NCBI RefSeq assembly: GCF_022760855.1
Contig: NZ_JAKTNR010000003.1
Location: 1 to 64,000, forward strand
DNA length: 64,000 nt
Origin: Thermus albus
GTDB lineage: Bacteria > Deinococcota > Deinococci > Deinococcales > Thermaceae
Direction: 5' to 3'
The notes beneath the pieces are model-generated. The model was not told the DNA's origin. It searched no databases and saw only the letters and a list, made by a program, of their open reading frames with translations. Within the stretch, counting starts at the first letter, position 1; the number at the start of each line of letters is the position of its first letter. A program made the translations under genes and the position numbers. Shown piece by piece: positions 29,133-37,742 of this stretch.

Positions 29133-30035
29133 CTAGGGAATACCCCCCTTCTTGAGAAGCTGCTTCAGGATCTCCTCAGGCCTCTCCCCCTCGTAAAGGG
29201 CCTCCTCCGTTAGGAAAAGCCGGTGGGGAAGGGCCAAAAAGGCGGCGTCCTTAAGCTCCTTCCAGTCCACCAGGGGTTTTCCCCTCAGGTAGGCTAAAGC
29301 CCGGGCTAAAGCCAGCCAGGCCTTGGCCCCCCGGGGGGAGAGGCCCATGCGCAGCCGGCCATCCTCCCCGCTCAGGAAGGCCACGTGGGTGATGGCCTCC
29401 AGGGCCTCCCTGGCCACCCGCACCGCCTGGGCCTCCTTTTGTGCCTTTAGGAAGTCCACGGGCAGGGGTTCGGGGAGATGGGGTTCTTCCGTCAGAATCC
29501 TAAGCCACACCTCCCGCCTAGGGGGGCGGAAGGGGATTCGGGCGGTGAAGCGGTCCAGCTGGGCCTCCGGGAGGGGGTAGGTGCCCTCAAGCTCCAGGGG
29601 GTTTTGCGTGGCCACCACGAAGAAGGGCTCAGGGAGGGAGTAGCGTACCCCTCCTATGGTTACCGCCCGCTCCTGCATGGCTTCCAGAAGGGCCGACTGC
29701 ACTTTGGGTGGGGCCCGGTTGATCTCGTCCGCCAGGACCACTTGGGCGAAGAGGGGTCCCTTGATGAACTCAAACCGTCCCTCGCGGAAGACCTCGCTTC
29801 CCGTGAGGTCCTGGGGGAGGAGGTCGGGGGTGAACTGGATGCGCTTGTAGCTGAGGCCGCTGGCCCGGGCGAAGCCTTCCGCCAAAAGGGTTTTCCCCAG
29901 GCCTGGTACCCCCTCCATGAGGGCGTGCCCCCGGGCCAGGACCGTGGCCAAGAGGGCCTCAATCACCCCCTCCTGGCCGAAGAGGACCCCATCAAGCGCC
30001 TCCTTTAGCCTGGAGATGGCCGGGAGCCCTTCCAT
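29133..30035 (-). CDS. MoxR-family AAA+ ATPase
   Basis: 300 residues from ATG 30035, preceded by GAGGGAGGGG. Motifs: Walker A EGVPGLGKTLLAEGFA, MoxR-type IQFTPDLLPQDLTG, Walker B VVLADEINRAPPKVQ, sensor ATQNPLELEGTYPLPEAQLDRF. MoxR ATPases are chaperone-like and usually act with VWA or DUF58 proteins; none of those partners is adjacent here. Instead the gene sits between EF-G-2 (16-nt gap) and ppsA (12 nt), an unusual setting. Confidence 0.92.
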   Translation of the reverse strand: MEGLPAISRLKEALDGVLFGQEGVIEALLATVLARGHALMEGVPGLGKTLLAEGFARASGLSYKRIQFTPDLLPQDLTGSEVFREGRFEFIKGPLFAQVVLADEINRAPPKVQSALLEAMQERAVTIGGVRYSLPEPFFVVATQNPLELEGTYPLPEAQLDRFTARIPFRPPRREVWLRILTEEPHLPEPLPVDFLKAQKEAQAVRVAREALEAITHVAFLSGEDGRLRMGLSPRGAKAWLALARALAYLRGKPLVDWKELKDAAFLALPHRLFLTEEALYEGERPEEILKQLLKKGGIP

Positions 30036-30051
30036 CGCCCCGTCCCCTCCC

Positions 30052-32049
30052 TCATTCCTCTGTGGCCTTGCGCTCCTGGATGACCTTCTGCGCCAGGTGA
30101 GGGGGCACCTCCGCGTAGTGGCTGAACTCCAGGGTGTAGGCTCCCGCTCCCCCGGTGAGGCTTGGGAGGGCCTTGTAGTACTCCAGCACCTCGGCCAGGG
30201 GCACCTCGGCCCGCACCGCCGCCAAAGCGCCATCCTGCTCCATGCCCAGGATGCGTCCCCGCCTTGCCTGAAGGTCGGAGAGGATGTCCCCCACCCGCTC
30301 CTGGGGGGCGATTACCCGGATCTGGTAGATGGGTTCCAAAAGGGCGGGGCTAGCCAGCTCCATTACCTTCTTGAAGGCCATGCTGGCGGCGATCTGGAAG
30401 GCGAGGTCCGAGGAGTCCACCTCGTGGTAGGAGCCGTTATAGACGATGGCCTTGAAGCCCATCACCGGATACCCCGCCAGAACCCCCTTCTTGGCGGCCT
30501 CGAGGATCCCCTCCTCAATGGCCTCCTGGTACTTGCTGGGGATGACCCCTCCTGTGATCCGCCACTCAAAGCTGTACTCGGGGGCGGGTTCCAGCCTGAG
30601 CCACACGTCCCCGTATTGGCCGTGACCCCCGGTCTGCTTCTTGTACTTGCCCTGCCCCTCGGCTACCTTGCGGATGGTCTCCCGGTAGGGTACCTTGGGC
30701 ACGGAGAACTCCACCTCCACCCCGTAGTCCGCCAGGCGCTCCTTGGCGGTGGTGAGGTGGAGCTCCCCATGCCCCCAAAGGAGGAGCTCCCCCGTCTCCT
30801 CCTGGCGCTCCAGCCTTAAGCTGGGGTCCTCCTCCAAAAGCTTCCTCAGGGCCTCCCCCAGCTTGGCCTCGTCGGTTTTGCCCTTGGGCCGGATGGCCAC
30901 GGGCACGTTGGGCTCAGGTAAACGGGCGAAGGGCACGGCCTCGCTTTCCGGCCTTTCCCCTTGCCAAAGCACCATCCCCCGGTGGAGGGTTTCCGCCTTG
31001 GGAAGGCCCAGGATAAACCCCCCTTCCGCCTCTTCCACCTCCAAGAGGTCTTTGCCCATGGGCACATAGAGGTGGGGAAGGCGCACGGGACCCGCCTCGC
31101 TTAAGAGGGTGTCCCCGGGTTTCAGCCTTCCCCGGTAGAGGCGCACGTAGGCCACCTGGCCCATGAAGGGGTCCACCTGCACCTTGAAGACCTTGGCCAG
31201 GGCGGGGCCCTGGCCGAAGCGCTCCTCCGGGGAGGGAAGGCCTTCCAGGACCAGGTCCAAAAGGGGTAGGACCCCGATGCCTTCCGTACCCGAGGCCAGG
31301 GCCACGGGGTAGAGGAGGCCCTGGCGCACCGCCTCGTGGAAGGCCCTTTCCAGGGCCTCCCCCGTCACCTCCTCTCCTTCCAGGTACTTTTCCAAAAGGG
31401 TCTCGTCGGTTTCCACGATGGCCTCGAGGACCTCCTGGCGGAAGCGCTCCACCCGCTCCCGTTCCTCCTCGGGCACGGGCACCTCCACCTCCTGGCCGTT
31501 TTGGTACCGGTAGGCCTTGCCGTGAAACACGTCAATGAGACCCACCCAGCGCCCTCCGGCAAAGAGGGGCAGGTCAATGGGCAGGATGTGGCCTAAGGTG
31601 GCCCGGAGATCTTCCAAAAGGGCGTAGTAATCCCCGCCCTTGTCCAGCTTGGTGACCACCACCATGCGGGCTAGGCCCAGCCGCTCCGCCACGGTCCAGG
31701 CCCTTTCCGTGCCTACCTGGACTCCGTTTTCCGCGGAGACCAACACCATGGCGGCATCCGCGGCCTCCAAGGCCCCCCGTATCTCCCCCACGAAATCCCC
31801 GTAGCCGGGGGCGTCCAGGAGGAAGATGCGGTGGCCTTTGTACTGTAGGGGGGCTACCCCGGTGCGCACCGTGGTGCGGTGGAGCTTGGCCTCGGGGGTG
31901 TAGTCGGTGGTGGTGGTGCCGTCCTCCACCCGGCCCATGCGCTCCTTGGCCCCGGTTCGGAAAAGCAGGGCCTCGGTCAAGGTGGTCTTGCCGCTTCCCG
32001 CATGGCCCACCAGGGCCACGGTTCGGATGGGAGAGGTTCCTGGGATCAT
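30052..32049 (-). CDS. EF-G-2, a divergent elongation factor G paralogue
   Basis: 665 residues with the five-domain EF-G layout. G1 is intact (GHAGSGKTT, residues 15-23). G3 reads DAPGYGDF (79-86) instead of DTPGHVDF, so the catalytic His of translational GTPases is Tyr, and G4 reads TKLD (133-136) instead of NKxD. Thermus carries a known second EF-G of this kind. The changes suggest altered or slow GTP hydrolysis and relaxed base selection; that is inference. It leads an EF-G-2/MoxR/PEP synthase run and is divergent from the JAMM peptidase. Confidence 0.9.
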   Translation of the reverse strand: MIPGTSPIRTVALVGHAGSGKTTLTEALLFRTGAKERMGRVEDGTTTTDYTPEAKLHRTTVRTGVAPLQYKGHRIFLLDAPGYGDFVGEIRGALEAADAAMVLVSAENGVQVGTERAWTVAERLGLARMVVVTKLDKGGDYYALLEDLRATLGHILPIDLPLFAGGRWVGLIDVFHGKAYRYQNGQEVEVPVPEEERERVERFRQEVLEAIVETDETLLEKYLEGEEVTGEALERAFHEAVRQGLLYPVALASGTEGIGVLPLLDLVLEGLPSPEERFGQGPALAKVFKVQVDPFMGQVAYVRLYRGRLKPGDTLLSEAGPVRLPHLYVPMGKDLLEVEEAEGGFILGLPKAETLHRGMVLWQGERPESEAVPFARLPEPNVPVAIRPKGKTDEAKLGEALRKLLEEDPSLRLERQEETGELLLWGHGELHLTTAKERLADYGVEVEFSVPKVPYRETIRKVAEGQGKYKKQTGGHGQYGDVWLRLEPAPEYSFEWRITGGVIPSKYQEAIEEGILEAAKKGVLAGYPVMGFKAIVYNGSYHEVDSSDLAFQIAASMAFKKVMELASPALLEPIYQIRVIAPQERVGDILSDLQARRGRILGMEQDGALAAVRAEVPLAEVLEYYKALPSLTGGAGAYTLEFSHYAEVPPHLAQKVIQERKATEE

Positions 32050-32096
32050 CTTCCCTCCTTCTTGGTGCCCATAGTATAGGCCTAAGGAGGGGGCGA

Positions 32097-32483
32097 TTGT
32101 CCCAAGTGCTCTACGTGTCCAGGAGGCTTCTGGAGGAAACCCGCACCCACCTGGATAAGGAAGTGCCCAGGGAGGGGGTGGGGCTTTGGGCGGGCAGGCG
32201 GGAGGTGGAACGGGTCATCCCCTTGCCCAACGTCCACCCTGAGCCCTTGGTGGGATATTTGGCGGAACCCCTGGCCCTGCTTCGGGCCTTGAAGGAGTTG
32301 GAAAGGGAGGGCCTTAGCCTTCTTGCCATCTACCACTCCCACCCCAAAGGGCCCGCTCTTCCCAGCCCCACCGACATTCGCGAGGCCCGCTGGCGGGTGC
32401 CCTACGTGATCTTCGGCACCGATGGGGTCAGGGCCTTCCTCCTTCCGGAGGGTAGGGAGGTGCCCCTAAGCCTCCTCCCTTAA
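32097..32483 (+). CDS. JAMM/Mov34-family metalloprotease
   Basis: 128 residues starting with TTG 32097, placed 5 nt after a strong AAGGAGGGGG ribosome site. The zinc motif is complete: Glu in REGVGLWAG (about 26), HSHPKGPALPSPTD with His-x-His and the distal Asp. Prokaryotic JAMM proteins remove small modifiers such as ThiS, MoaD or ubiquitin-like proteins from sulfur carriers or protein conjugates. No partner gene is adjacent. It overlaps the convergent flavin reductase gene by 4 nt. Confidence 0.88.
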   Translation: MSQVLYVSRRLLEETRTHLDKEVPREGVGLWAGRREVERVIPLPNVHPEPLVGYLAEPLALLRALKELEREGLSLLAIYHSHPKGPALPSPTDIREARWRVPYVIFGTDGVRAFLLPEGREVPLSLLP

Positions 32484-32959
32484 CCCCCGTAGAACCAGCC
32501 CGTGTCCCACATGATGAGGGGCTTGGCCTCTTCCCTCACCCCAGCCTCCACCACCTCGGCCACCACCAGGCTGTGGTCCCCGCCCTCCAGGAGGTGGCGC
32601 ACCTCGGCCTCGAGCCAGTAGGGAAGCTCGGTGAGGAGGGGAAGGCCAAAGGTGGGGGAGGGTTCAAAGGGATGGCCGTTTAGGGAGTTCCCCTCCCGCA
32701 CCGTGGGCTTGAAGAAGTCCTGGGCGATCGCTTTCTGGTCTTGGGCCAGGGTCATGAGGGCCAGCTTCCCCGTGCGCGCAATAAGCTCGTGCAGGCGGCT
32801 ATCCCGCTTCACCCCCAGGGCGATGAGGGGTGGGGTGAAGGAGGCCTGGGTCACCCAGTTCACGGTGCCGGCGGCGTAGTCCTCCCCGTCCTTGGCCGTG
32901 AGGATGTAAAGGCCATAGGTGAAGCTGCGCAGGACTTTCTTCTTGGCCTCGAGGTCCAT
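32480..32959 (-). CDS. Flavin reductase-like (FMN-binding) protein
   Basis: 159 residues of the FMN-binding split-barrel flavin reductase family: KVLRSFTYGLYILTAKDG, AGTVNWVTQASFTPPLIALGVKRDSRLHELI. Such enzymes use NAD(P)H to reduce FMN for partner oxygenases or act as flavoredoxin-like proteins. It starts 10 nt after the inositol-phosphatase gene and probably belongs to the trpF transcript. No oxygenase partner is visible. Confidence 0.85.
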   Translation of the reverse strand: MDLEAKKKVLRSFTYGLYILTAKDGEDYAAGTVNWVTQASFTPPLIALGVKRDSRLHELIARTGKLALMTLAQDQKAIAQDFFKPTVREGNSLNGHPFEPSPTFGLPLLTELPYWLEAEVRHLLEGGDHSLVVAEVVEAGVREEAKPLIMWDTGWFYGG

Positions 32960-32969
32960 GCCCCCTATT

Positions 32970-33761
32970 TTAGCGGCCCAGGAGGGTCTGGATCAGGACC
33001 TCGTGGATCTCGCCGTTGGTGGCCACGATGTAGCGGTGTCCCAGGCGGTAGGGCCGGCCTTCTAGGTCCGTCACCTTACCCCCTGCCTCCTCCACGATGA
33101 GCCAGCCCGCCGCCACGTCCCAAGGGTTTAGCTTCACCTCCCAGAAGCCTTCCAGCCTCCCAGCGGCCACATAGACCAAATCCAAAGCCGCCGCCCCAGG
33201 CCGGCGCACCAGAAGCCCTTGGGAGAGGGCTCGGTGGAAGTAGGTGAGGTTTTCCGGGTCCTTGGCCACATCGTAAGGAAAGCCGGTGGCCAGGAGGCTT
33301 CCCAAAAGCTCCTTGCGCTTTGTGACCCGGATGGGCCTCCCGTTTAGGAAAGCGCCTTCTCCCCGCACCGCATAGAAGGCCTCGTCCCGGCTGGTGTCCA
33401 GCACCACGCCCACCTGGATTTCCCCCTCCACCTCGAGGGCGATGGAAACCCCATAGAAAGGGAAGCCATGGGCGTAGTTCACCGTGCCGTCCAAAGGGTC
33501 CACGATGAAGCGGAGGGCCTTTCCTCCCTCGCTTCCCCCCTCCTCCCCCAAAAAGCCCGCCTCGGGGAAGTGGGAGAGGAGAAGGTCTTTAATGGCCTCC
33601 TCCGACTCATGGTCCGCCTGGGTCACCAGGTCCGTGGGTCCGGACTTGGTGCCGTGGGTGAAGCCCTTTTCCAAGTAGTAGGCGTGGATGCCCTTGGCCA
33701 GGTGGGCGGCCTCCAGCATGGCGGCCAGAAAGGGGTAGTAGGGGTGGTTCCTGCCGATCAC
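32970..33761 (-). CDS. Inositol monophosphatase family phosphatase
   Basis: 263 residues from GTG 33761; the GGAGG before it is only about 1 nt away, so the start is a little uncertain. Mg-binding motifs are in place: LGEEGG, the signature FIVDPLDGTVNYAHGFP, and late WDVAAGWLIVEEAGG. Family members hydrolyse inositol-1-phosphate, fructose-1,6-bisphosphate or PAP; which one cannot be told. It follows trpF by 7 nt. Confidence 0.87.
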   Translation of the reverse strand: MIGRNHPYYPFLAAMLEAAHLAKGIHAYYLEKGFTHGTKSGPTDLVTQADHESEEAIKDLLLSHFPEAGFLGEEGGSEGGKALRFIVDPLDGTVNYAHGFPFYGVSIALEVEGEIQVGVVLDTSRDEAFYAVRGEGAFLNGRPIRVTKRKELLGSLLATGFPYDVAKDPENLTYFHRALSQGLLVRRPGAAALDLVYVAAGRLEGFWEVKLNPWDVAAGWLIVEEAGGKVTDLEGRPYRLGHRYIVATNGEIHEVLIQTLLGR

Positions 33762-33768
33762 CCCTCCA

Positions 33769-34389
33769 TCATACGGGGCCGTACCCGCCAAGGCGCCTGG
33801 CCTTGGCAAAAAGCGCCCGCAACTTCTCCTCGTCCTTTACCCCGGGGGCCCGTTCCACCCCGCTGGCGAGGTCCAGGGCGTAGGGTCTTAACGCCAGAAC
33901 CTCCTCCAGGTTTTCCGGGGTGATGCCTCCGGCCAGGATTACCCGCTTCCCGGTTTGCAAAAGGGGCCGGGCCCAGTCCCTGGGGTAGGCCTGGCCGCTT
34001 CCCGGGGCCTTGCCGTCTAGGAGAAGGGCGCTTGCGGGGTAGTCCTTCCAGGCGGGGTCTGCGGGGCCGGTGAGGGAAAAGGCTTTGATGACGGGGTAGT
34101 GCTGGCCGATGGCCTCCGCCCACTCTGGAGGCTCTTGACCATGGAGCTGGACCACCTGGAGCCCTGCCCTTTCCATGAGGGAAAGCACTTCCTCAGGCTC
34201 CTGATCTTGAAAAACCCCCACCCGCACCACCAAGGGCCCCAAGGCCTGAGAGAGGCTGCGGGCGGCCTCTGGGGTAAGCCGCCTCTTGGAGGCGGGGGCG
34301 AAGACAAAGCCTAGGGCATAGGCCCCTAAGGCCTCAGCCAATAGGGCGTCCTCCCGTCGGGTGATGCCGCAGATCTTGATGCGGATCAA
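33769..34389 (-). CDS. trpF: Phosphoribosylanthranilate isomerase
   Basis: 206 residues from TTG 34389, chosen because AAAGGGG lies about 8 nt upstream and IRIKICGITRREDA is the family start; the in-frame ATG at 34479 would add 30 unlike residues. TIM-barrel motifs: KICGIT with the catalytic Cys, LVVRVGVFQDQ, VQLHGQEPP, LLLDGKAPGSGQ, and ALDLASGVERAPGVKD. It isomerises PRA in tryptophan synthesis. No other trp gene is nearby. Confidence 0.92.
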   Translation of the reverse strand: MIRIKICGITRREDALLAEALGAYALGFVFAPASKRRLTPEAARSLSQALGPLVVRVGVFQDQEPEEVLSLMERAGLQVVQLHGQEPPEWAEAIGQHYPVIKAFSLTGPADPAWKDYPASALLLDGKAPGSGQAYPRDWARPLLQTGKRVILAGGITPENLEEVLALRPYALDLASGVERAPGVKDEEKLRALFAKARRLGGYGPV

Positions 34390-34462
34390 GGCAAGACCCC
34401 TTTCCGGGCAGGACGCCCTTGCCTTCCCAAGCGAAAACCGTGCGTTCGGACCATACCCTAAG

Positions 34463-34496
34463 CTTAGCCCCACCAGCAAAAACCGGTGGGGCTAAG
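34463..34496 (-). terminator. Strong hairpin terminator after nrdJ
   Basis: A perfect 12-bp stem, CTTAGCCCCACC (34463-34474) with GGTGGGGCTAAG (34485-34496), and a 10-nt loop, about 90 nt past the nrdJ stop and before trpF. It lacks a long T-tract but is the most stable simple hairpin in the region, so it probably separates the two transcripts. Confidence 0.7.
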
Positions 34497-34585
34497 AGGC
34501 CTTACACCTTTTCCGTTCTCTAAGCCCCGCCGAGAGGAGGCCTATCGGAGGCCCTTTCCGGGGCTTCTGCCAGGGTGGGGTGGTA

Positions 34586-37576
34586 TCAACCGCACTTGGA
34601 GTACCCGCAGACCTGGCACTTGTAGCACCCTTCTTCCCGCACCAGGGCCTTCTCCCCGCAAGAAGGGCAGGTGGTGGCCCCTGCCAGGGCCAGACCACCC
34701 CCTGAGAGGACGGGCATCTCCTTGGGGCTCCCCTCTTTGGGGTCCCCGAACCCCAAATGAACCTCCCCCAAGGAGGGGGCCTGGGGGTTTTTGAAGAGGT
34801 CTGGGATGGTTTCCAAGGCCACCGCGATGAGGTCCGCTTTGCTGGAGACCAGACGGCCCTGGTAGGTGCCGTATAGGCCGCCGTTGATGCCCCTCAGGGT
34901 GCGCACGATGGCCTCCGGGGGTACCCCGTACTGGAGGGCGATGGACACCACCCTTCCCAGGGCTTCCGAGTCCGCGTTGGCCTCGTCTCCCGCCTTACCG
35001 GAGGTGAGGATGACCTCGATGGGCTTCCCTTCCAGCACGTTCACCGTGACCAGGAAGCTCCGCTTGCCCCCGTCGGGGGAGAGGAGCTTGACCATGTCCG
35101 TGAAGCCCATGAGCCTTCCCGGGCGCTCGTAGATGGGTCCCGCAGGGGGGTTCATTTGGGGCTCTAGGGGCCCCAAAGCGGATTTTTCGTGAGTGGCCTC
35201 GACTTCCGTGAAAGGAAGCTTCTCTTCTGTCTTCTTCTCCTCGCCCTTTTCTTCCTTTGTCTCCTCTTTTGCCTCCTTCTTCACCGTGAGCACCTGGAAC
35301 TCCCTAGACCCATCCCGGTACACGGTGATGCCCTTGCATCCTGTGCGGTAGGCCTCCAGGTAGGCTTCCTCCACCTCTTCCACGGTGGCGTGGTTGGGCA
35401 GGTTGACCGTCTTGGAGAGGGAGTTGCCCGCATACCCTTCGGCGTCAAAGGCCCTTTGGATGGCCCCTTGCATGCGCACGTGGTCCAGGGGCGGGATGTC
35501 GTGGGCGCACTGGAAGACCTGGCGGATGGGTTCGGGGACGAAGGGAAGCCCTTGCACCGAGCCGTGACCGTCCTCCTGGATGGCGGCGATGATCTTCTCC
35601 CAGTCCCACTTCCCCTCCTTCTCGTACTCGGGATGGGGCGGGTAGGCCTCCATGAGCTCCACGAAGAGGGGGTGGAGGAGGGGCTTGTACTCCCCGCCAA
35701 TCCTGCGCCACACGAAGGGGCTAAAGACGGGCTCGATGCCGCTACTTACCCCCATGAGCATGCTGGTGGTGCCCGTGGGGGCCACGGTGAGGAGGGCCAC
35801 GTTCCGCCTGGGCCTTATCCCTAGGGCCTGGAAGTACTCCTTGTGCTCCTCGTAGAGGGGGAAGGGGCCCCTCTCCTTGGCTAGCTCTTCCGAGGCCTTA
35901 AGGGCCTCCTCCCGCATGGCGGAGGCGATGGCGTAGGCCTTTTCCCTGGCCTCTTCTGAAGCGTAAGGAAGGCCCATCTTGATGAGGGCGTCCGCCAGGC
36001 CCATCACCCCTAGGCCCAGCCGGCGGAGCTTCCTCGCGGCCTCTTCGTTGTCGGGGAGGGCGTAGCGGTTGATGTCCAGGACGTTATCCAGGAAGCGGAT
36101 GGCGGTGTGCACGTCACGGCGGAATTCCTCCATCTGGAACTCCCCGCCCTTCACGTAGGCGGAGAGGTTCAGGGCTCCCAGGTTGCAGGATTCCCCCACC
36201 GTGAGTGGAATTTCCCCGCACGGGTTTGTGGAACGGATCTGATATTTAGGCCCAAGCCCCTTGAGGGCAGAGAGGTCGTTGATGCGGTCAATGAAGATGA
36301 GCCCCGGCTCTCCCGTGGCCCAGGCGTGCCAGGCGATCTCGTGCCAAAGCCAGCGGGCGGGGACCTTGCCCCCGAAGAGGGGGATGGGCTTGGCCCCGTC
36401 CCCCCGTTCCGGCAGGCTGGGGATATGGCCCGTGTAGCTCCCCTCCACGGGGTAGGGGTAGTACTTGCCCGGCACCTCAATGGGGGTTACGGGCCAGAGG
36501 GTATCCCCCTCTACTGCCCGGATGAAGGCCTCCGTGGCCAGGATGGAGATGTTGAAGGTGGAGATGTCCCCTTCCGCCTTCTCCCGGTCCAGGTCTTTGG
36601 CGGTGAGGAAGTCCAGGAGGTCAGGGTGCTCAATGGAGAGGGTGGCCATGCCCGCGCCACGGCGGGTGCCGCCCTGCCTTACCACCCGGAGCACGGGGGC
36701 GTATACATACCTCAAGGTGGCCACGGGGCCCGCATTCTCCCCACCCAAGGCGGCCCACTCCAGGAAGTTATCAAAGATCTCCACCAGGAAGCTGACTGGG
36801 CCGGAACTGGTCCCTCCCGAACCGCGGATGGGGGCTCCCTCGGGCCGCAACGAGGAGAAGTCCACATGGGGCGTCAGGCCTTTGAGGGCCAAGGCGGTGG
36901 CCTCCTTGGCTGCCTCTATAATCCCCCCCATGTCGTCGGGCACCCGGATGGCCTCCGGGTCAGCCGTAAGGCTACCTTGCGGGGGTTCCTTGAGGATGTC
37001 TACCCCGTAGCGCTCCGCCAGGGACCTAAGCTCGGGGGAAACCTCCCCGTAAACGGCCCTTTTGAAGTTCTTTAGGGCGATCTCCTCCTTTTCCCCTTCT
37101 GGGTTGGTGGGGGGGCGCATGAGGCCCCGGATGAAGTCGGCCACATCGGGATGGCTCGCGGAGAGGTAGGCCATCCCTTGCACTGTCCGGCGCTTGCGGT
37201 TCCCCTTGGAGCGGTAGGGATCCAGGTTGACCCCGTTGCCCCCACCCACCTTGGTGACCAGGGCCAGTTTCTTGGCCACCTCCATGATGCCTTCAAAGCT
37301 TTCCGGCGGGTTCTCCGTGGCCCCTTGCACAAAGCAGTTCAGCAGGTTGCCGTGGGCGGTGCCGGCCCCCGCCAGGATGCGCCCCCCGGGGGAGAAGCGC
37401 TTGGAGGCCATGAGGTGGTAAAACTTTTCCTCCCAGAAGGTGCGGTTTTCCGGCTTCTCGGGCTTGGCGATCTCCCGGGCCACCCGGCGGAACATGCCCA
37501 GGATGTCCCCATCCCCTTCTTGCAGATACTGGCGTTTGGCGATGGCCTGTGCGTGCTCATCAAACAAATGCTCCAT
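34586..37576 (-). CDS. nrdJ: Adenosylcobalamin-dependent ribonucleotide reductase (class II)
   Basis: 996 residues from ATG 37576, with GGGAGG 5 nt upstream; an in-frame extension to 37699 is rejected because it crosses the promoter. Features: an N-terminal NrdJ region, the glycyl-barrel with NPCGEIPL and the STNPCGE cysteine, the RGAGMATLSIEHPDLLDFL block, APTGTTSMLMG, a redox-active and zinc-ribbon C terminus (CPSCGEKALVREEGCYKC and QVCGYSKCG). It reduces ribonucleoside diphosphates using coenzyme B12. No intein is present. A candidate NrdR box lies upstream. Confidence 0.95.
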   Translation of the reverse strand: MEHLFDEHAQAIAKRQYLQEGDGDILGMFRRVAREIAKPEKPENRTFWEEKFYHLMASKRFSPGGRILAGAGTAHGNLLNCFVQGATENPPESFEGIMEVAKKLALVTKVGGGNGVNLDPYRSKGNRKRRTVQGMAYLSASHPDVADFIRGLMRPPTNPEGEKEEIALKNFKRAVYGEVSPELRSLAERYGVDILKEPPQGSLTADPEAIRVPDDMGGIIEAAKEATALALKGLTPHVDFSSLRPEGAPIRGSGGTSSGPVSFLVEIFDNFLEWAALGGENAGPVATLRYVYAPVLRVVRQGGTRRGAGMATLSIEHPDLLDFLTAKDLDREKAEGDISTFNISILATEAFIRAVEGDTLWPVTPIEVPGKYYPYPVEGSYTGHIPSLPERGDGAKPIPLFGGKVPARWLWHEIAWHAWATGEPGLIFIDRINDLSALKGLGPKYQIRSTNPCGEIPLTVGESCNLGALNLSAYVKGGEFQMEEFRRDVHTAIRFLDNVLDINRYALPDNEEAARKLRRLGLGVMGLADALIKMGLPYASEEAREKAYAIASAMREEALKASEELAKERGPFPLYEEHKEYFQALGIRPRRNVALLTVAPTGTTSMLMGVSSGIEPVFSPFVWRRIGGEYKPLLHPLFVELMEAYPPHPEYEKEGKWDWEKIIAAIQEDGHGSVQGLPFVPEPIRQVFQCAHDIPPLDHVRMQGAIQRAFDAEGYAGNSLSKTVNLPNHATVEEVEEAYLEAYRTGCKGITVYRDGSREFQVLTVKKEAKEETKEEKGEEKKTEEKLPFTEVEATHEKSALGPLEPQMNPPAGPIYERPGRLMGFTDMVKLLSPDGGKRSFLVTVNVLEGKPIEVILTSGKAGDEANADSEALGRVVSIALQYGVPPEAIVRTLRGINGGLYGTYQGRLVSSKADLIAVALETIPDLFKNPQAPSLGEVHLGFGDPKEGSPKEMPVLSGGGLALAGATTCPSCGEKALVREEGCYKCQVCGYSKCG

Positions 37577-37628
37577 AAATCCTCCCTGACTACTTGAGTG
37601 GACAAGACCGCTGGCCCCAAGGGCTTTC

Positions 37629-37656
37629 CCCCATATCTTGGGGCAGACGAAGGTGA
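37629..37656 (-). promoter_or_regulatory. Candidate NrdR box and promoter of nrdJ
   Basis: CCCCATATCTTGGGGC (37629-37644) resembles the NrdR box (ACACTATATCTTGTGT-like) in its AT-rich core and symmetric flanks. It lies just downstream of a possible promoter on the minus strand, TTGCGG - 18 bp - TAGCAT (-10 at 37651-37656). NrdR boxes usually come in pairs about three helical turns apart; only a poor second match is seen at 37661-37676. NrdR control of nrdJ is therefore plausible, not proven. Confidence 0.45.
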
Positions 37657-37742
37657 TGCTACAACTCCTGGGGTTTTCACCGCAAGTGGGGGGGATCACA
37701 CTCTGCCCCCGCTTGTTGACTTGGCTCCCCTAGCCTACCAGA

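Noticed and set aside
36107-37075. A 322-codon open frame on the plus strand opposite nrdJ
   Set aside because: It is a shadow of the clearly functional nrdJ frame; no domain or start signal.
37661-37676. Second NrdR box before nrdJ
   Set aside because: Only 7 of 16 positions agree with the consensus, so it was not called.
37577-37742. Possible cobalamin riboswitch before the B12-dependent nrdJ
   Set aside because: No B12 box or GCCACTG core could be found in the 166-bp region; nrdJ genes are more often under NrdR control.
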